A stretch of DNA of 20,218 nt from a virus, in IMG/VR virus record IMGVR_UViG_3300030102_000830, positions 1-20,218 of that record; one strand, written 5' to 3'. The notes under the pieces were generated by a model. That model did no database searches. It saw nothing but the letters and a program-made list of their open reading frames with translations, and was not told where the DNA came from. Each line of letters starts with the position of its first letter. Position 1 is the first letter of the stretch. A program made the translations under genes and the position numbers. Positions 1-6,766 of this stretch are shown piece after piece.

Positions 1-326
1 TCATCTGAAAGTTGGGACAGCAGATGTTCTCGTCTTTGTTTTTCTTGAATCTCAAATTGCTCAACTACTGGTTTTAACTTTTCGTTTTCAGCTTTGACAT
101 TCTCATACAAAGATTTAAACTCCTCTTTTTCTTCAAGTCTTTGTTGTTCTTGAAGTCTGAGGTTTTCTTTGAGTTCCTTCAACTCAGCTTCTGCTGCTTG
201 GCTTCTTTGTCTGTATTTCTTGCTTTCTGCAATTAAACTACCGACTTCTGATTGATTATCAGTATTTTCCTGTGTAGGAGTTTCTGCTACTGCTTGTTCT
301 TCTACTTTTACATTTTCTTCGGACAT
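1..326 (-). CDS. Putative phage scaffolding protein, N-terminal part (cut by window edge)
   Basis: Partial gene: 108 codons are visible from an ATG at 326 and the frame is still open at base 1. A strong ribosome-binding site (AGGAGGG) sits just upstream. The visible part is very hydrophilic and rich in Glu, Lys and Gln: an acidic N-terminus of about 25 residues, then a long predicted coiled coil (from roughly residue 35, pattern KKYRQRSQAAEAELKELKEN). This composition, and its place after terminase, portal and head-morphogenesis genes and therefore just before an expected major capsid gene, fit a capsid scaffolding protein that shapes the procapsid and is then removed. No catalytic motif is visible. 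Identification rests on composition and gene order, so other coiled-coil structural proteins remain possible. Confidence 0.7.
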   Translation of the reverse strand, partial: MSEENVKVEEQAVAETPTQENTDNQSEVGSLIAESKKYRQRSQAAEAELKELKENLRLQEQQRLEEKEEFKSLYENVKAENEKLKPVVEQFEIQEKQRREHLLSQLSD

Positions 327-340
327 TCTGCCCTCCTATT

Positions 341-784
341 TTATTTACCTATTTTAATCTTGATAGGTTTGCTTTCATATTTCTTCACATTCCTATCAAC
401 AATTCTTTGCAAGAATACTGCAGACTTATCTCTATTCTTTGGACTTAAATCTGCAATAACATATCCTCTATCTTCATTGGCTTGTACGATAGTTCCATTT
501 TCATATACTAAGGTGGCTCTATCTTTTTTGCCTTCAGGTCTTATTCTTCTTGCTGTTTCACCACTTAATAACATGGTTACTCTATCACTCTTTCTAAATT
601 TTCCTAATGCACCAGTCGCTTTCTTTGCTGCATAATCTTTTGACTTATATTTAAAAATACCATTCTGCATGACACCTTTGTTCATGTCTTTAACAATTAA
701 TCCTCTTGCATGAGATGCTAATTGACCATAGTTGATTTTAGTAAAGTTTGCTATGTCAGATGCTTTCATTATACTGGTATCCAT
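341..784 (-). CDS. Conserved-position hypothetical head-region protein
   Basis: A 147-aa basic protein that I do not recognise. It contains a Lys/Arg-rich centre (around residues 45-85) and a beta-rich C-terminal half with the phrase VYENGTIVQANEDRGYVIAD, which could be a small barrel. It has no signal peptide, membrane segment or catalytic motif. Two starts are possible: ATG at 784 (MDTSIM...), overlapping the upstream gene by 16 bases, or ATG at 769, which makes a TAATG stop/start overlap with that gene and is the classic coupled arrangement; neither has a clear ribosome-binding site. It lies between the head-morphogenesis gene and the scaffold-like gene, so a head or packaging-related role is likely, but this is inferred from position only. 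Confidence 0.75.
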   Translation of the reverse strand: MDTSIMKASDIANFTKINYGQLASHARGLIVKDMNKGVMQNGIFKYKSKDYAAKKATGALGKFRKSDRVTMLLSGETARRIRPEGKKDRATLVYENGTIVQANEDRGYVIADLSPKNRDKSAVFLQRIVDRNVKKYESKPIKIKIGK

Positions 785-1467
785 TCATGTCTGCAATTAA
801 ATCCACCACCATCTGCAAAACTTACAGGTGCTTCTGCTTCTATTTCTGCAATAGTCATACCTTCGCCTTGCATTTCTAATGTTGCCTGACATACATCTCG
901 TGTTACTTCATCATTTGGTCCAACATATTCAAACTTTTGTTCAGGTACATCTTCAAATAACTTTGCAGTAGTTGTTCTTGCAAATCTTGCAAAACTATCA
1001 TTCAATAATGCTACTTGTTGTTTGCTACTTAGTGCTTTACCTACTCCATAGGTTTCAGTAAGTCCTTCCATAATACTCTTAGAACTTGCACCTGTTAATA
1101 ATCCTCTAAACATAGAAGTCTTTAATTCATTAGCATATCGTGTTACTCCTGATGAGATAGTTGATAAGTCTAATATGCTTAATATCTCTATTGCTGTTAC
1201 TGCAGTTACTGTTTGCTTAGTTCGTTGTGTAGCAGTTAATAAATCAAAACTTTTTACTACTTGTTTATCATAACTTCCTTTTACTTTTTCAAGCAAAGCA
1301 GGAAATCCTAATTTAGTTAGGTCATCAACAAAGTCAATCTGTTGGAATGCTTGTGCTAATCCTGCATCATCTAATACGACTAATCCAGCAAGAACTTTCT
1401 CAATCTTATTCAGAAGTTTCTTTTGGATTTTCTCCATGTCTTTTTGATAGAAGTCTAATTCAGCCAT
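769..1467 (-). CDS. Phage head morphogenesis / minor capsid protein (Mu gpF / SPP1 gp7-like)
   Basis: A 232-aa protein. The N-terminal two-thirds is mainly helical. The C-terminal end has the signature of the phage head-morphogenesis family: a segment with DEVTRDVCQATLEMQGEG followed by a Gly-rich turn and FNCRHEWIPV at the very C-terminus, corresponding to the family's usual T-R-x-x-C ... G ... H/F-x-N-C-R-C/H pattern. Members are minor head proteins that bind the portal or are ejected with DNA. The gene starts at ATG 1467 inside a TAATG overlap with the end of the portal gene, so it is translationally coupled to it. The order terminase-portal-head morphogenesis is the standard one and supports the call. 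The usual last Cys of the C-terminal motif is His here. Confidence 0.85.
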   Translation of the reverse strand: MAELDFYQKDMEKIQKKLLNKIEKVLAGLVVLDDAGLAQAFQQIDFVDDLTKLGFPALLEKVKGSYDKQVVKSFDLLTATQRTKQTVTAVTAIEILSILDLSTISSGVTRYANELKTSMFRGLLTGASSKSIMEGLTETYGVGKALSSKQQVALLNDSFARFARTTTAKLFEDVPEQKFEYVGPNDEVTRDVCQATLEMQGEGMTIAEIEAEAPVSFADGGGFNCRHEWIPV

Positions 1468-2792
1468 TATTGTTGTGCTTTAATGATTTGGTCTATTAAT
1501 GTTTCTTCTTGTGCTTGTGGTTGTTCAGCATCTATCTGTTCCACAATAGCAGTAATTTCTTCTTCCTGTAAGTCAGGATTCTTCTTTCTTAAATATGATT
1601 GCCTTGTTTCTAAATCATTTTGGAATGCCCAAGAATAGTATTTGATTTCCTCATCGGTACTCATAGGCACTTCTCTTTCTGCAAAGTCTATACTAAACTG
1701 GTCGCCAAGATTGATACCACCTGATACTTCACAGATTCTTTTAGCAATTTGGAATTGTTGTTTCTCAAATGGTCTGTAGATTTGTTCTGTATCACTTCTT
1801 AGTGCATCCATTAAATCTAATTGACTCATCTTCTTAGATAGTCCACTTTCTTGGCTCTTATCAGTCCAGTTGATTCTTACATTGTTGGATTGTGCAATAC
1901 TATCTACCATATACTTCGTAGATTCAATCATAGCTTGAACATTTGCATTAGGTGTTGCATAATTAAAGTTCGCACCTTCAGGTAATACTAATGCCTTGTC
2001 TTGTCCCATTTGGATTCGTTGTTCAGTATCTAATCCTGTAAAGACAGGTTGTCCTAATTGGAATCTACCATGTAAAGCTAATTCTGTTAGCATAATGTTG
2101 ATACTTCTCATACCATCTACTAAGTCTGATGCACCTTCTCTAAAGAAATCTCTTGTGAATGGATGTCTATGTGCTATGTTAAATGGTAACACATCTCCAT
2201 AAGGGTTTCTATCATCAGGAACTATAGAAGTAATAGCACCTCTTGATGAAATCATAAAGTGTTTCCCTTCCATATCATCGGTATCTTTACTCCAAAACAT
2301 ATATTGTGCATCTTCTGTTCTTGCTTGTAGATGTGATTCTGCTTGATACATAATAGCAAAAGGTTCATCTTCGTTTGGTTTAAAGAATGGTGTAAAGAAA
2401 TGGATTGGTCTGTATTTTAGTTTCTTGTTTACATCATCCCAATGTGTGTATAGTGCTTCTGTACCTAATAAGTAGGTAAGTTGCTCAAATTGTTTCATAA
2501 ACGAATCAAAGTCCCCAATGACTTCATTGTACTTATCATTATATCTTACTGGAGATTGTTGATATACCAATGCTCTTCTTGATATGATGTTTCTTACAAG
2601 ATTGATATACATTGGTGGGATTTGTGAAAGAGATTCACTATCGAAGTATCCTTTAATGTCATTTTCAAGATTGATGCCTTCATAGTAGTCTAACAATCTT
2701 TCTCTTTCTTCCATTTCTTTGTTGTGTCCATCCTCAATGGTTTCCATGAGTAAGTCATACAACATCTTTTCTGTCAAATTATAAATTATCAT
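1467..2792 (-). CDS. Portal protein
   Basis: A 441-aa protein with features of the siphoviral portal family (SPP1 gp6-like class): an N-terminal helical region with a D-Y-Y-E-G-I-N segment (about residues 35-42), then the stretch NLVRNIISRRALVYQQSP (about 65-82), typical of portal proteins where the wing domain begins, a central beta-rich region, and a long helical C-terminal half containing the crown/tunnel part. Twelve copies would form the ring at the capsid vertex through which terminase pumps DNA and to which the tail attaches. It starts at ATG 2792 with an ATGA overlap on the preceding small gene and an AAAGG ribosome-binding site. It is directly followed, with a TAATG overlap, by the head-morphogenesis gene. 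Length and context are normal for the family. Confidence 0.92.
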   Translation of the reverse strand: MIIYNLTEKMLYDLLMETIEDGHNKEMEERERLLDYYEGINLENDIKGYFDSESLSQIPPMYINLVRNIISRRALVYQQSPVRYNDKYNEVIGDFDSFMKQFEQLTYLLGTEALYTHWDDVNKKLKYRPIHFFTPFFKPNEDEPFAIMYQAESHLQARTEDAQYMFWSKDTDDMEGKHFMISSRGAITSIVPDDRNPYGDVLPFNIAHRHPFTRDFFREGASDLVDGMRSINIMLTELALHGRFQLGQPVFTGLDTEQRIQMGQDKALVLPEGANFNYATPNANVQAMIESTKYMVDSIAQSNNVRINWTDKSQESGLSKKMSQLDLMDALRSDTEQIYRPFEKQQFQIAKRICEVSGGINLGDQFSIDFAEREVPMSTDEEIKYYSWAFQNDLETRQSYLRKKNPDLQEEEITAIVEQIDAEQPQAQEETLIDQIIKAQQ

Positions 2793-2977
2793 GATTTATA
2801 CCTTTTATAAAATTTTATCTCATCAGACTGCATATTTTCTATATATCTGTCTGTGAACTCCTTAATGAGTTCTTTATTTTCTTTGTCTTCTTTTATACTT
2901 AATCGGTATCCCCATACCATAGCACTTATCATGCTAACTATAACCCCTAAACAGAATCCTAAACTAAACTCTACCAT
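2789..2977 (-). CDS. Small single-pass membrane protein between terminase and portal
   Basis: A 62-aa protein of unknown role. I chose the ATG at 2977, whose first codons overlap the terminase stop (ATGGTAG), rather than an upstream in-frame start at 3094 that would lie wholly inside the terminase nuclease domain. The protein opens with a hydrophobic segment (residues 3-23, FSLGFCLGVIVSMISAMVWG) that should span the membrane once, followed by a charged helical tail rich in Lys and Glu. Its stop overlaps the portal start as ATGA. A membrane protein at this position is unusual among head genes. It could be a small membrane effector or a packaging-associated peptide; nothing in the sequence decides this. 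Confidence 0.7.
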   Translation of the reverse strand: MVEFSLGFCLGVIVSMISAMVWGYRLSIKEDKENKELIKEFTDRYIENMQSDEIKFYKRYKS

Positions 2978-4164
2978 TCTATTGCCTTTGCTTGTCCCTT
3001 GAAGCCATATCGGTAGTCCATTGGATAACATAAAGCATCCAAAAAGTGTGATAAGGTTTCTGTTTTTAATATTTGTCCATTCTCCATAGTGCAAAGTTCT
3101 AAATCTCTAATCAGATTCTTGCAGTTAGGATTGACAAACAAACGATGCTTACCTGTTGCATCTTCTAACATCTTATTTAAAGCATTGAGTCTGTCCTTTT
3201 GAGTGGGATTAGCTTTCTTACTGATTACTGTGAATCCACTCTCTTGTAATATCATATGGTCAGACTTTGTACTATTACTCGTTCTTGCCTTCCCTGCTGG
3301 GTCAGGAAAACATGGTAAGTTAGGTGCTTTTTGTTGCATTAGCTTTGCCAGTTCAAATGTATTTGAGTTCTGTAATCCGATTTCATCAAACACATAGACT
3401 TCTCCAGCAGTATTCTCGCACATTAGGATAGCAGTCATATAAGATGCTACCCCAAAGTCGATTCCCCAAAACATTCTTGGAGATTTATCCATTACTCTAC
3501 AATGAATATCTCTACTAAAGTTATATGCTGCTCTATTTGCAGCAGTAAGAAAACTTGCAAGATATTCTTGCTCAAAAGTTCTCTTATCTAAATTCTTTTT
3601 GGCATTCTCTACTTCTTCTTCAGAAATAAAGCCACCTTCTAAGGTAGTAAACTGCCAAGACTTATAATCTCCACCTTTAGATTGTCCTTTGACAAACAAA
3701 TCATAAAAGTGGTTTTGTACACCAGTAGGAGTTCCTACGAATAATGCATTACCTTTTGTTTCTGCTAAAGTTGGTTGTATAATCTCTCCCCAAACATTTT
3801 CTTTCATATAACTGTACTCATCCATCACTACCATTGTTGTGGATACTCCACGAAGTGAATCGGGTTTGTCTGCCCCTTTGAGTTCAATCTTTGCCCCATT
3901 GTCAAAAGTAATAGATAGTTCAGTTTCATTAATACTGACATCTTTCTTTGCAAAAATGTCCTTGAGGATACTCCAAGATACCATTTTAGCTTGTCTATAT
4001 GTAGGAAAGACAATCCACCTTCTTTCATTTCTTTTAAGAGGTGTTGATAATAAAAATAAAATGGAGAAGTAAGACTTTCCCCACCTTCTACCACAGGATA
4101 AGATTTTGTATCTTGTCTTGTCTTTAAGAATTTCTTTTCTTGTGGCATCAATCGTCCAATCCAT
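2971..4164 (-). CDS. terL: Terminase large subunit (ATPase/nuclease)
   Basis: A 397-aa packaging motor protein. The N-terminal ATPase domain shows a Walker A variant GRRWGKS (residues 25-31), a Walker B VVMDE (112-116) and the coupling motif GTPTG (144-148). The C-terminal RNase H-like nuclease domain shows its acidic metal ligands: GIDFG (Asp236), FPDPAGK (Asp288) and HFLDALCY (Asp376). It cuts concatemeric DNA and pumps it through the portal using ATP. It begins at ATG 4164, overlapping the end of the small-subunit gene by 17 bases, and it is followed by the small membrane protein and the portal. Length is slightly short for the family (usually 400-550 aa) but all core motifs are present. 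This is the most securely identified gene in the window. Confidence 0.97.
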   Translation of the reverse strand: MDWTIDATRKEILKDKTRYKILSCGRRWGKSYFSILFLLSTPLKRNERRWIVFPTYRQAKMVSWSILKDIFAKKDVSINETELSITFDNGAKIELKGADKPDSLRGVSTTMVVMDEYSYMKENVWGEIIQPTLAETKGNALFVGTPTGVQNHFYDLFVKGQSKGGDYKSWQFTTLEGGFISEEEVENAKKNLDKRTFEQEYLASFLTAANRAAYNFSRDIHCRVMDKSPRMFWGIDFGVASYMTAILMCENTAGEVYVFDEIGLQNSNTFELAKLMQQKAPNLPCFPDPAGKARTSNSTKSDHMILQESGFTVISKKANPTQKDRLNALNKMLEDATGKHRLFVNPNCKNLIRDLELCTMENGQILKTETLSHFLDALCYPMDYRYGFKGQAKAIEW

Positions 4165-4519
4165 CTATATCAAATACCTTAATCGGTTCATCTGAAACAT
4201 CTTTAATTCCTATGCTTTGACTTGGTTTACCCAAGATTCTATCTGCCAAGAAGTTAATTGCAGTCATATTCCCATCTAATGCTTCTTCATATACCTTGCC
4301 AACAACTGCTTCAAGCATGGTTTTTTTATCTTCTAATTCTACATTAGCAAGATTGGTTATATACTCGTTTAGGGCAAATCCTGATTTAGGTCGCCCTTTA
4401 GGGTTTCCTGATTGCCCTTTTTTCCATTGGTATTTCACCAAATTATCGTTTTTCTTTTTATCGCTGTTCTTTCCTTGTTTTACAGCGACCTTTGTTTTGG
4501 ATGCACCCAAACTAATCAC
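4148..4519 (-). CDS. DUF5681-type protein, probable terminase small subunit
   Basis: A 123-aa protein with a Lys/Asn-rich N-terminus and the hallmark KKGQSGNPKGRPKS (residues 33-46) of the DUF5681 family, whose phage members typically sit immediately before terL. The remainder is helical (about 50-105) with a short acidic end, FDIDGLDD. Small terminases recognise the packaging site in DNA and stimulate the large subunit; here that role is inferred from position and the basic DNA-contact-like motif. An in-frame stop lies just upstream, so the start is the GTG at 4519 or a TTG at 4510; neither has a good ribosome-binding site, which is unusual for the first gene of a head operon. The 3' end overlaps terL by 17 bases. 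Confidence 0.75.
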   Translation of the reverse strand: MISLGASKTKVAVKQGKNSDKKKNDNLVKYQWKKGQSGNPKGRPKSGFALNEYITNLANVELEDKKTMLEAVVGKVYEEALDGNMTAINFLADRILGKPSQSIGIKDVSDEPIKVFDIDGLDD

Positions 4520-4671
4520 CCCACTATTTGAAGGTTATGTTGTTCGTAAAAACGAAAGGAAGGTTGCCCTTCTACTATATAGGGAAAAAGACTACAAGAA
4601 ACCCTTAGTAAAGTCTTATAAATGCTTGTAAGTGTTGATATTGTTGATAAAGATTTTTTTTTGAGGACTAC
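4520..4671 (-). promoter_or_regulatory. Leader region of the terminase-head operon with two small hairpins
   Basis: About 150 bases with no gene separate the 4672-4693 terminator from the small-terminase start. On the minus strand this leader can form a hairpin with a GNRA tetraloop, GAAGG-GCAA-CCTTC (4572-4559), followed by a second, TTCGT-TTTT-ACGAA (4556-4543), both close to the poorly initiated GTG start. A near-repeat GACTACAARAAACCC occurs at 4590-4604 and again at 4666-4680, where it overlaps the terminator's T-run and stem. No convincing sigma70 -35/-10 pair is visible; TATAGT at 4577-4582 is a candidate -10 without a good -35. The operon may therefore use a phage-directed late promoter or read-through of the terminator. 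Confidence 0.4.
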
Positions 4672-4693
4672 AAAAAACCCCTCGATTGAGGGG
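4672..4693 (-). terminator. Rho-independent terminator after the 74-aa gene
   Basis: On the minus strand a perfect 6-bp GC-rich stem, CCCCTC-AATC-GAGGGG (4693-4678), is followed directly by six T residues (4677-4672). It lies 37 bases beyond the stop codon of the 74-aa gene and closes a monocistronic unit before the terminase operon. The plus-strand side has only CTTTC after the stem, so termination should act mainly on leftward transcripts. Confidence 0.9.
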
Positions 4694-4729
4694 CTTTCTG
4701 CACTTAACTGATATTAAGAGGTATTACAA

Positions 4730-4954
4730 TTATATTGAAGCAAATTCTAAGGCATCTTCTAAAGATTCAAACTTTCTAATAAATTGTTTATTAGTTGTTT
4801 CATCGATTAGAAAGAACTCTTTATTACTTAATTTGTGTATCATAACATTCTCATCTAATCTATTAGTGCCTTGAATAGCTTTAAACCAAACATTATTAGC
4901 ATCATGTTCTCCAACTACTGAATCTGCTAAAAATATATCTTTTTTAAATTCCAT
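4730..4954 (-). CDS. Hypothetical 74-aa protein, own transcription unit
   Basis: I do not recognise this small acidic protein. It appears to be a compact alpha/beta fold with the pattern HKLSNKEFFLIDETTNKQF (about residues 40-58) and a final acidic helix ending in LEDALEFASI. It has no signal peptide or membrane segment. The ATG at 4954 has an excellent ribosome-binding site (AAGGAG, 8 bases upstream). It stands alone: its own consensus promoter (5136-5164), a leader of about 175 bases with a long stem, and its own terminator (4672-4693). This isolation, between the sigma-like gene and the terminase operon, suggests separately timed or strongly expressed production, perhaps of a regulator or host-takeover factor; function is not shown. 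Confidence 0.8.
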   Translation of the reverse strand: MEFKKDIFLADSVVGEHDANNVWFKAIQGTNRLDENVMIHKLSNKEFFLIDETTNKQFIRKFESLEDALEFASI

Positions 4955-5132
4955 TTTAATCTCCTTTATTTAATTAACACTTAGAAGTTCAATACACCCA
5001 CTTTTGAATAAAGGCTTAATTACAAGAGATGCTTCAAATGATTCGTCTTATTTTACTGAATCTCTACACTTAGTGAAAGAAGCATTGAACTTCTAAATAT
5101 CTAATTTTTAAATAACTTTGTTTAATTAACAC
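4955..5132 (-). promoter_or_regulatory. Long structured 5' leader of the 74-aa gene (candidate cis-regulatory RNA)
   Basis: The transcript from the 5136-5164 promoter carries about 175 untranslated bases. It begins with GTGTTAATTAAA (5132-5121) and ends, just before the ribosome-binding site, with a second copy of GTGTTAATTAAA (4980-4969). Between them are arms TTAGAAGTTCAATGC (5096-5082) and GTATTGAACTTCTAA (4995-4981), which form a 15-bp stem: 13 Watson-Crick pairs, one G-U and one C-G. The 86-base loop contains further pairings: AGAGAT (5065-5060) with ATCTCT (5030-5025), and ATGCTTC (5085-5079) with GAAGCAT (5035-5029). The latter competes with the top of the main stem, so two mutually exclusive folds are possible. 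No known riboswitch class is recognised. Confidence 0.55.
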
Positions 5133-5135
5133 TAT

Positions 5136-5164
5136 AGTATATGGAGTTCTAAAACCAATGTCAA
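5136..5164 (-). promoter_or_regulatory. Sigma70-type promoter of the 74-aa gene
   Basis: On the minus strand a perfect -35 TTGACA (5164-5159), a 17-base spacer and a -10 TATACT (5141-5136). The expected start of transcription falls about 6-8 bases further on, within GTGTTAATTAAA (5132-5121), the same downstream element seen at the two origin-region promoters. The promoter overlaps nothing coding and lies just after the sigma-like gene's stop at 5178. Confidence 0.85.
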
Positions 5165-5177
5165 GAACTTTCGGTAA

Positions 5178-5480
5178 TTATTTTCTACGAAGTAAATGCT
5201 TAATTATGGTGGCTTGTTTTTGTAGTTTTTTGATGGCTCTATTATAGTAAGTCTTACAAGCCGATTCTGATATTCTCATGTTGAATGCTATGTCTGCAAA
5301 AGGTTTCTTATATATACTTCTGTCATAGAAGCATTGATACTCTTGGTCAGTTAATTCTCTACCTGCTACTACTCCAGTAAGTACATATTTTAGTTCTTCA
5401 AGCATTTTTGCTTGTTCTTGTTCTACTTCATCTATTAGGTCCTGATAACTTTTTGCTGTGTTTTCGATATTGTTTTTCAA
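5178..5480 (-). CDS. Sigma-70 region 4-like helix-turn-helix protein
   Basis: A 100-aa protein. After a coiled, acidic N-terminal helix (about residues 10-38), residues 43-88 follow the sigma-70 region 4 pattern: LTDQEYQCFYDRSIYKKPFADIAFNMRISESACKTYYNRAIKKL (split here only for reading), with the two HTH helices at about 59-67 and 70-83. It contains no region 2, so it is not a complete sigma factor. Small region-4-like proteins in phages often act as late-gene or packaging-gene regulators. The start is a TTG at 5480 in a TTGA overlap with the upstream methyltransferase, supported by AAGGAG seven bases before it; the first internal ATG would remove 25 residues. It is the last gene of the early operon, just before the head genes, so a role as the early-to-late switch is an attractive inference. 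Confidence 0.7.
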   Translation of the reverse strand: MKNNIENTAKSYQDLIDEVEQEQAKMLEELKYVLTGVVAGRELTDQEYQCFYDRSIYKKPFADIAFNMRISESACKTYYNRAIKKLQKQATIIKHLLRRK

Positions 5481-6766
5481 AACAATTCTCCTTGTACTTG
5501 AACTCCTTTTAATCTTGCTTCTGCTATATCGCAGTATTCTTGCTCTCTTTCTATGCCTATATAATTGAATCCTTGTTGCTTACAAGCAATTAGTGTTGTT
5601 CCACTACCTGCAAAGGGTTCTAATACTATGCCTTCTTTAGGTGTTACCAGTCTTACTAAATATTCCATTAGTTTTATTGGTTTTACTGTTGGGTGGTAGT
5701 TTTTTTGTGGTGCTTTTTCACTTCCATACTTCCCTGATGCTGAATTAATATCATCTAGATAGTTTCCAATTCCACCACCACCACCTGTTGTTTGTTTAGT
5801 AGATAATTCATCTAATCCCATATTTCGTTCTGCTTTACTTGCTTTGGCACAATAAAAGAATCTTGCTGCACTTCCTGAATCGCCAAAATTTGCTAAACCT
5901 TGTCCTTTATTTACATTAAAACCTGAATTTTTAGAATTAAAAGAAGAACCATCAGAACTCATACCTTTTCTTTGTATTTCAGAATTGTGTTTTAATTTAC
6001 CACTTTTTGTTTCAGGAAATATCTCTAATACTTCTTCACTTCCATCGTGGATTATGTTTGCAGGGAATCTTCCTTCTACAATGGTAGTTCCTATTTTTTT
6101 TATTTCTTTACCATTACCAAATTGATTTCCACTTTGATTAGTAAAATCATTAAAATTATTTTCCCTTTTTTCAGTTCCAACTCTACACTCATCTATGTTT
6201 ATTCCACCTGTGCCATGTTTTAAAACATTTTCTGCTACTGATGTGTTAAATGGTTTTCTTGCCATTACAATAGGTTCGTGTGCAGGTTTTAGTGCAGTTC
6301 CCCAACCTTCCCATTTTGAATTGCCTTTGGTATCTTGTAAATCTATTCTATCAGAATTTAACATATAACCATCTTTGCCTTTTTTATTTTGATAATTTTT
6401 TTTAATTCCAACAACTTCCCTTTTATTACCTTGCAATTTATCTACTGCTTTTCCAATATTATGTGATTTCGGAAAGCCACTACCATATAACCACCCTAAC
6501 ATATCTCTTATTTCAAATCCAGCATCTTCTATATTGACTGCCATTCTGTGATAAGTTCTTGAACCTGCAAAAGATAAGATATGCCCACCTGGTTTTAGGA
6601 CACGATATACTTCTTTCCATAATTCTACTTGTGGAACATCATAATCCCATTTCTTTCCCATAAAGGCAAGTCCATAGGGTGGGTCGGTAACTACACTATC
6701 AAAATAGTTATCCTCAAAGTCTTTTAAAACTTCTAAACTATCTCCACATAGTATTTTATTTGTCAA
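5477..6766 (-). CDS. Site-specific DNA methyltransferase (beta class, DPPY type)
   Basis: A 429-aa amino-methyltransferase that transfers a methyl group from S-adenosylmethionine to adenine N6 or cytosine N4. The catalytic motif TDPPYG is near the N-terminus (DPPY at 28-31). The SAM-binding motif is near the C-terminus (EPFAGSGTT, FAGSGTT at about 385-391, followed by GIEREQEYCDIAEARL). This order, with the target-recognition region between them (about 100-350), is the beta class. The central part contains GGINIDECRVG and GRFPANIIHDG, typical of phage and prophage COG0863-like methylases. The start is a TTG at 6766 in a TTGA overlap; no ATG precedes the catalytic motif. No cognate restriction nuclease is nearby, so it is an orphan enzyme, probably protecting phage DNA or regulating it. 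Confidence 0.9.
   Translation of the reverse strand: MTNKILCGDSLEVLKDFEDNYFDSVVTDPPYGLAFMGKKWDYDVPQVELWKEVYRVLKPGGHILSFAGSRTYHRMAVNIEDAGFEIRDMLGWLYGSGFPKSHNIGKAVDKLQGNKREVVGIKKNYQNKKGKDGYMLNSDRIDLQDTKGNSKWEGWGTALKPAHEPIVMARKPFNTSVAENVLKHGTGGINIDECRVGTEKRENNFNDFTNQSGNQFGNGKEIKKIGTTIVEGRFPANIIHDGSEEVLEIFPETKSGKLKHNSEIQRKGMSSDGSSFNSKNSGFNVNKGQGLANFGDSGSAARFFYCAKASKAERNMGLDELSTKQTTGGGGGIGNYLDDINSASGKYGSEKAPQKNYHPTVKPIKLMEYLVRLVTPKEGIVLEPFAGSGTTLIACKQQGFNYIGIEREQEYCDIAEARLKGVQVQGELF

Noticed and set aside
2789-3094. Longer 101-aa version of the small membrane protein
   Set aside because: The extra 39 residues would be read across the terminase nuclease domain in another frame; the ATG at 2977 matches the coupled-gene pattern.
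4296-4631. Plus-strand frame opposite the small terminase gene and its leader
   Set aside because: Antisense to a recognised DUF5681 motif; low-complexity Phe/Leu-rich translation typical of a reverse frame.
4969-5000. Second promoter just before the 74-aa gene, suggested by the GTGTTAATTAAA copy
   Set aside because: No TAnnnT -10 or TTGACA -35 precedes it at usable distance; the region instead forms the 3' arm of the long stem.
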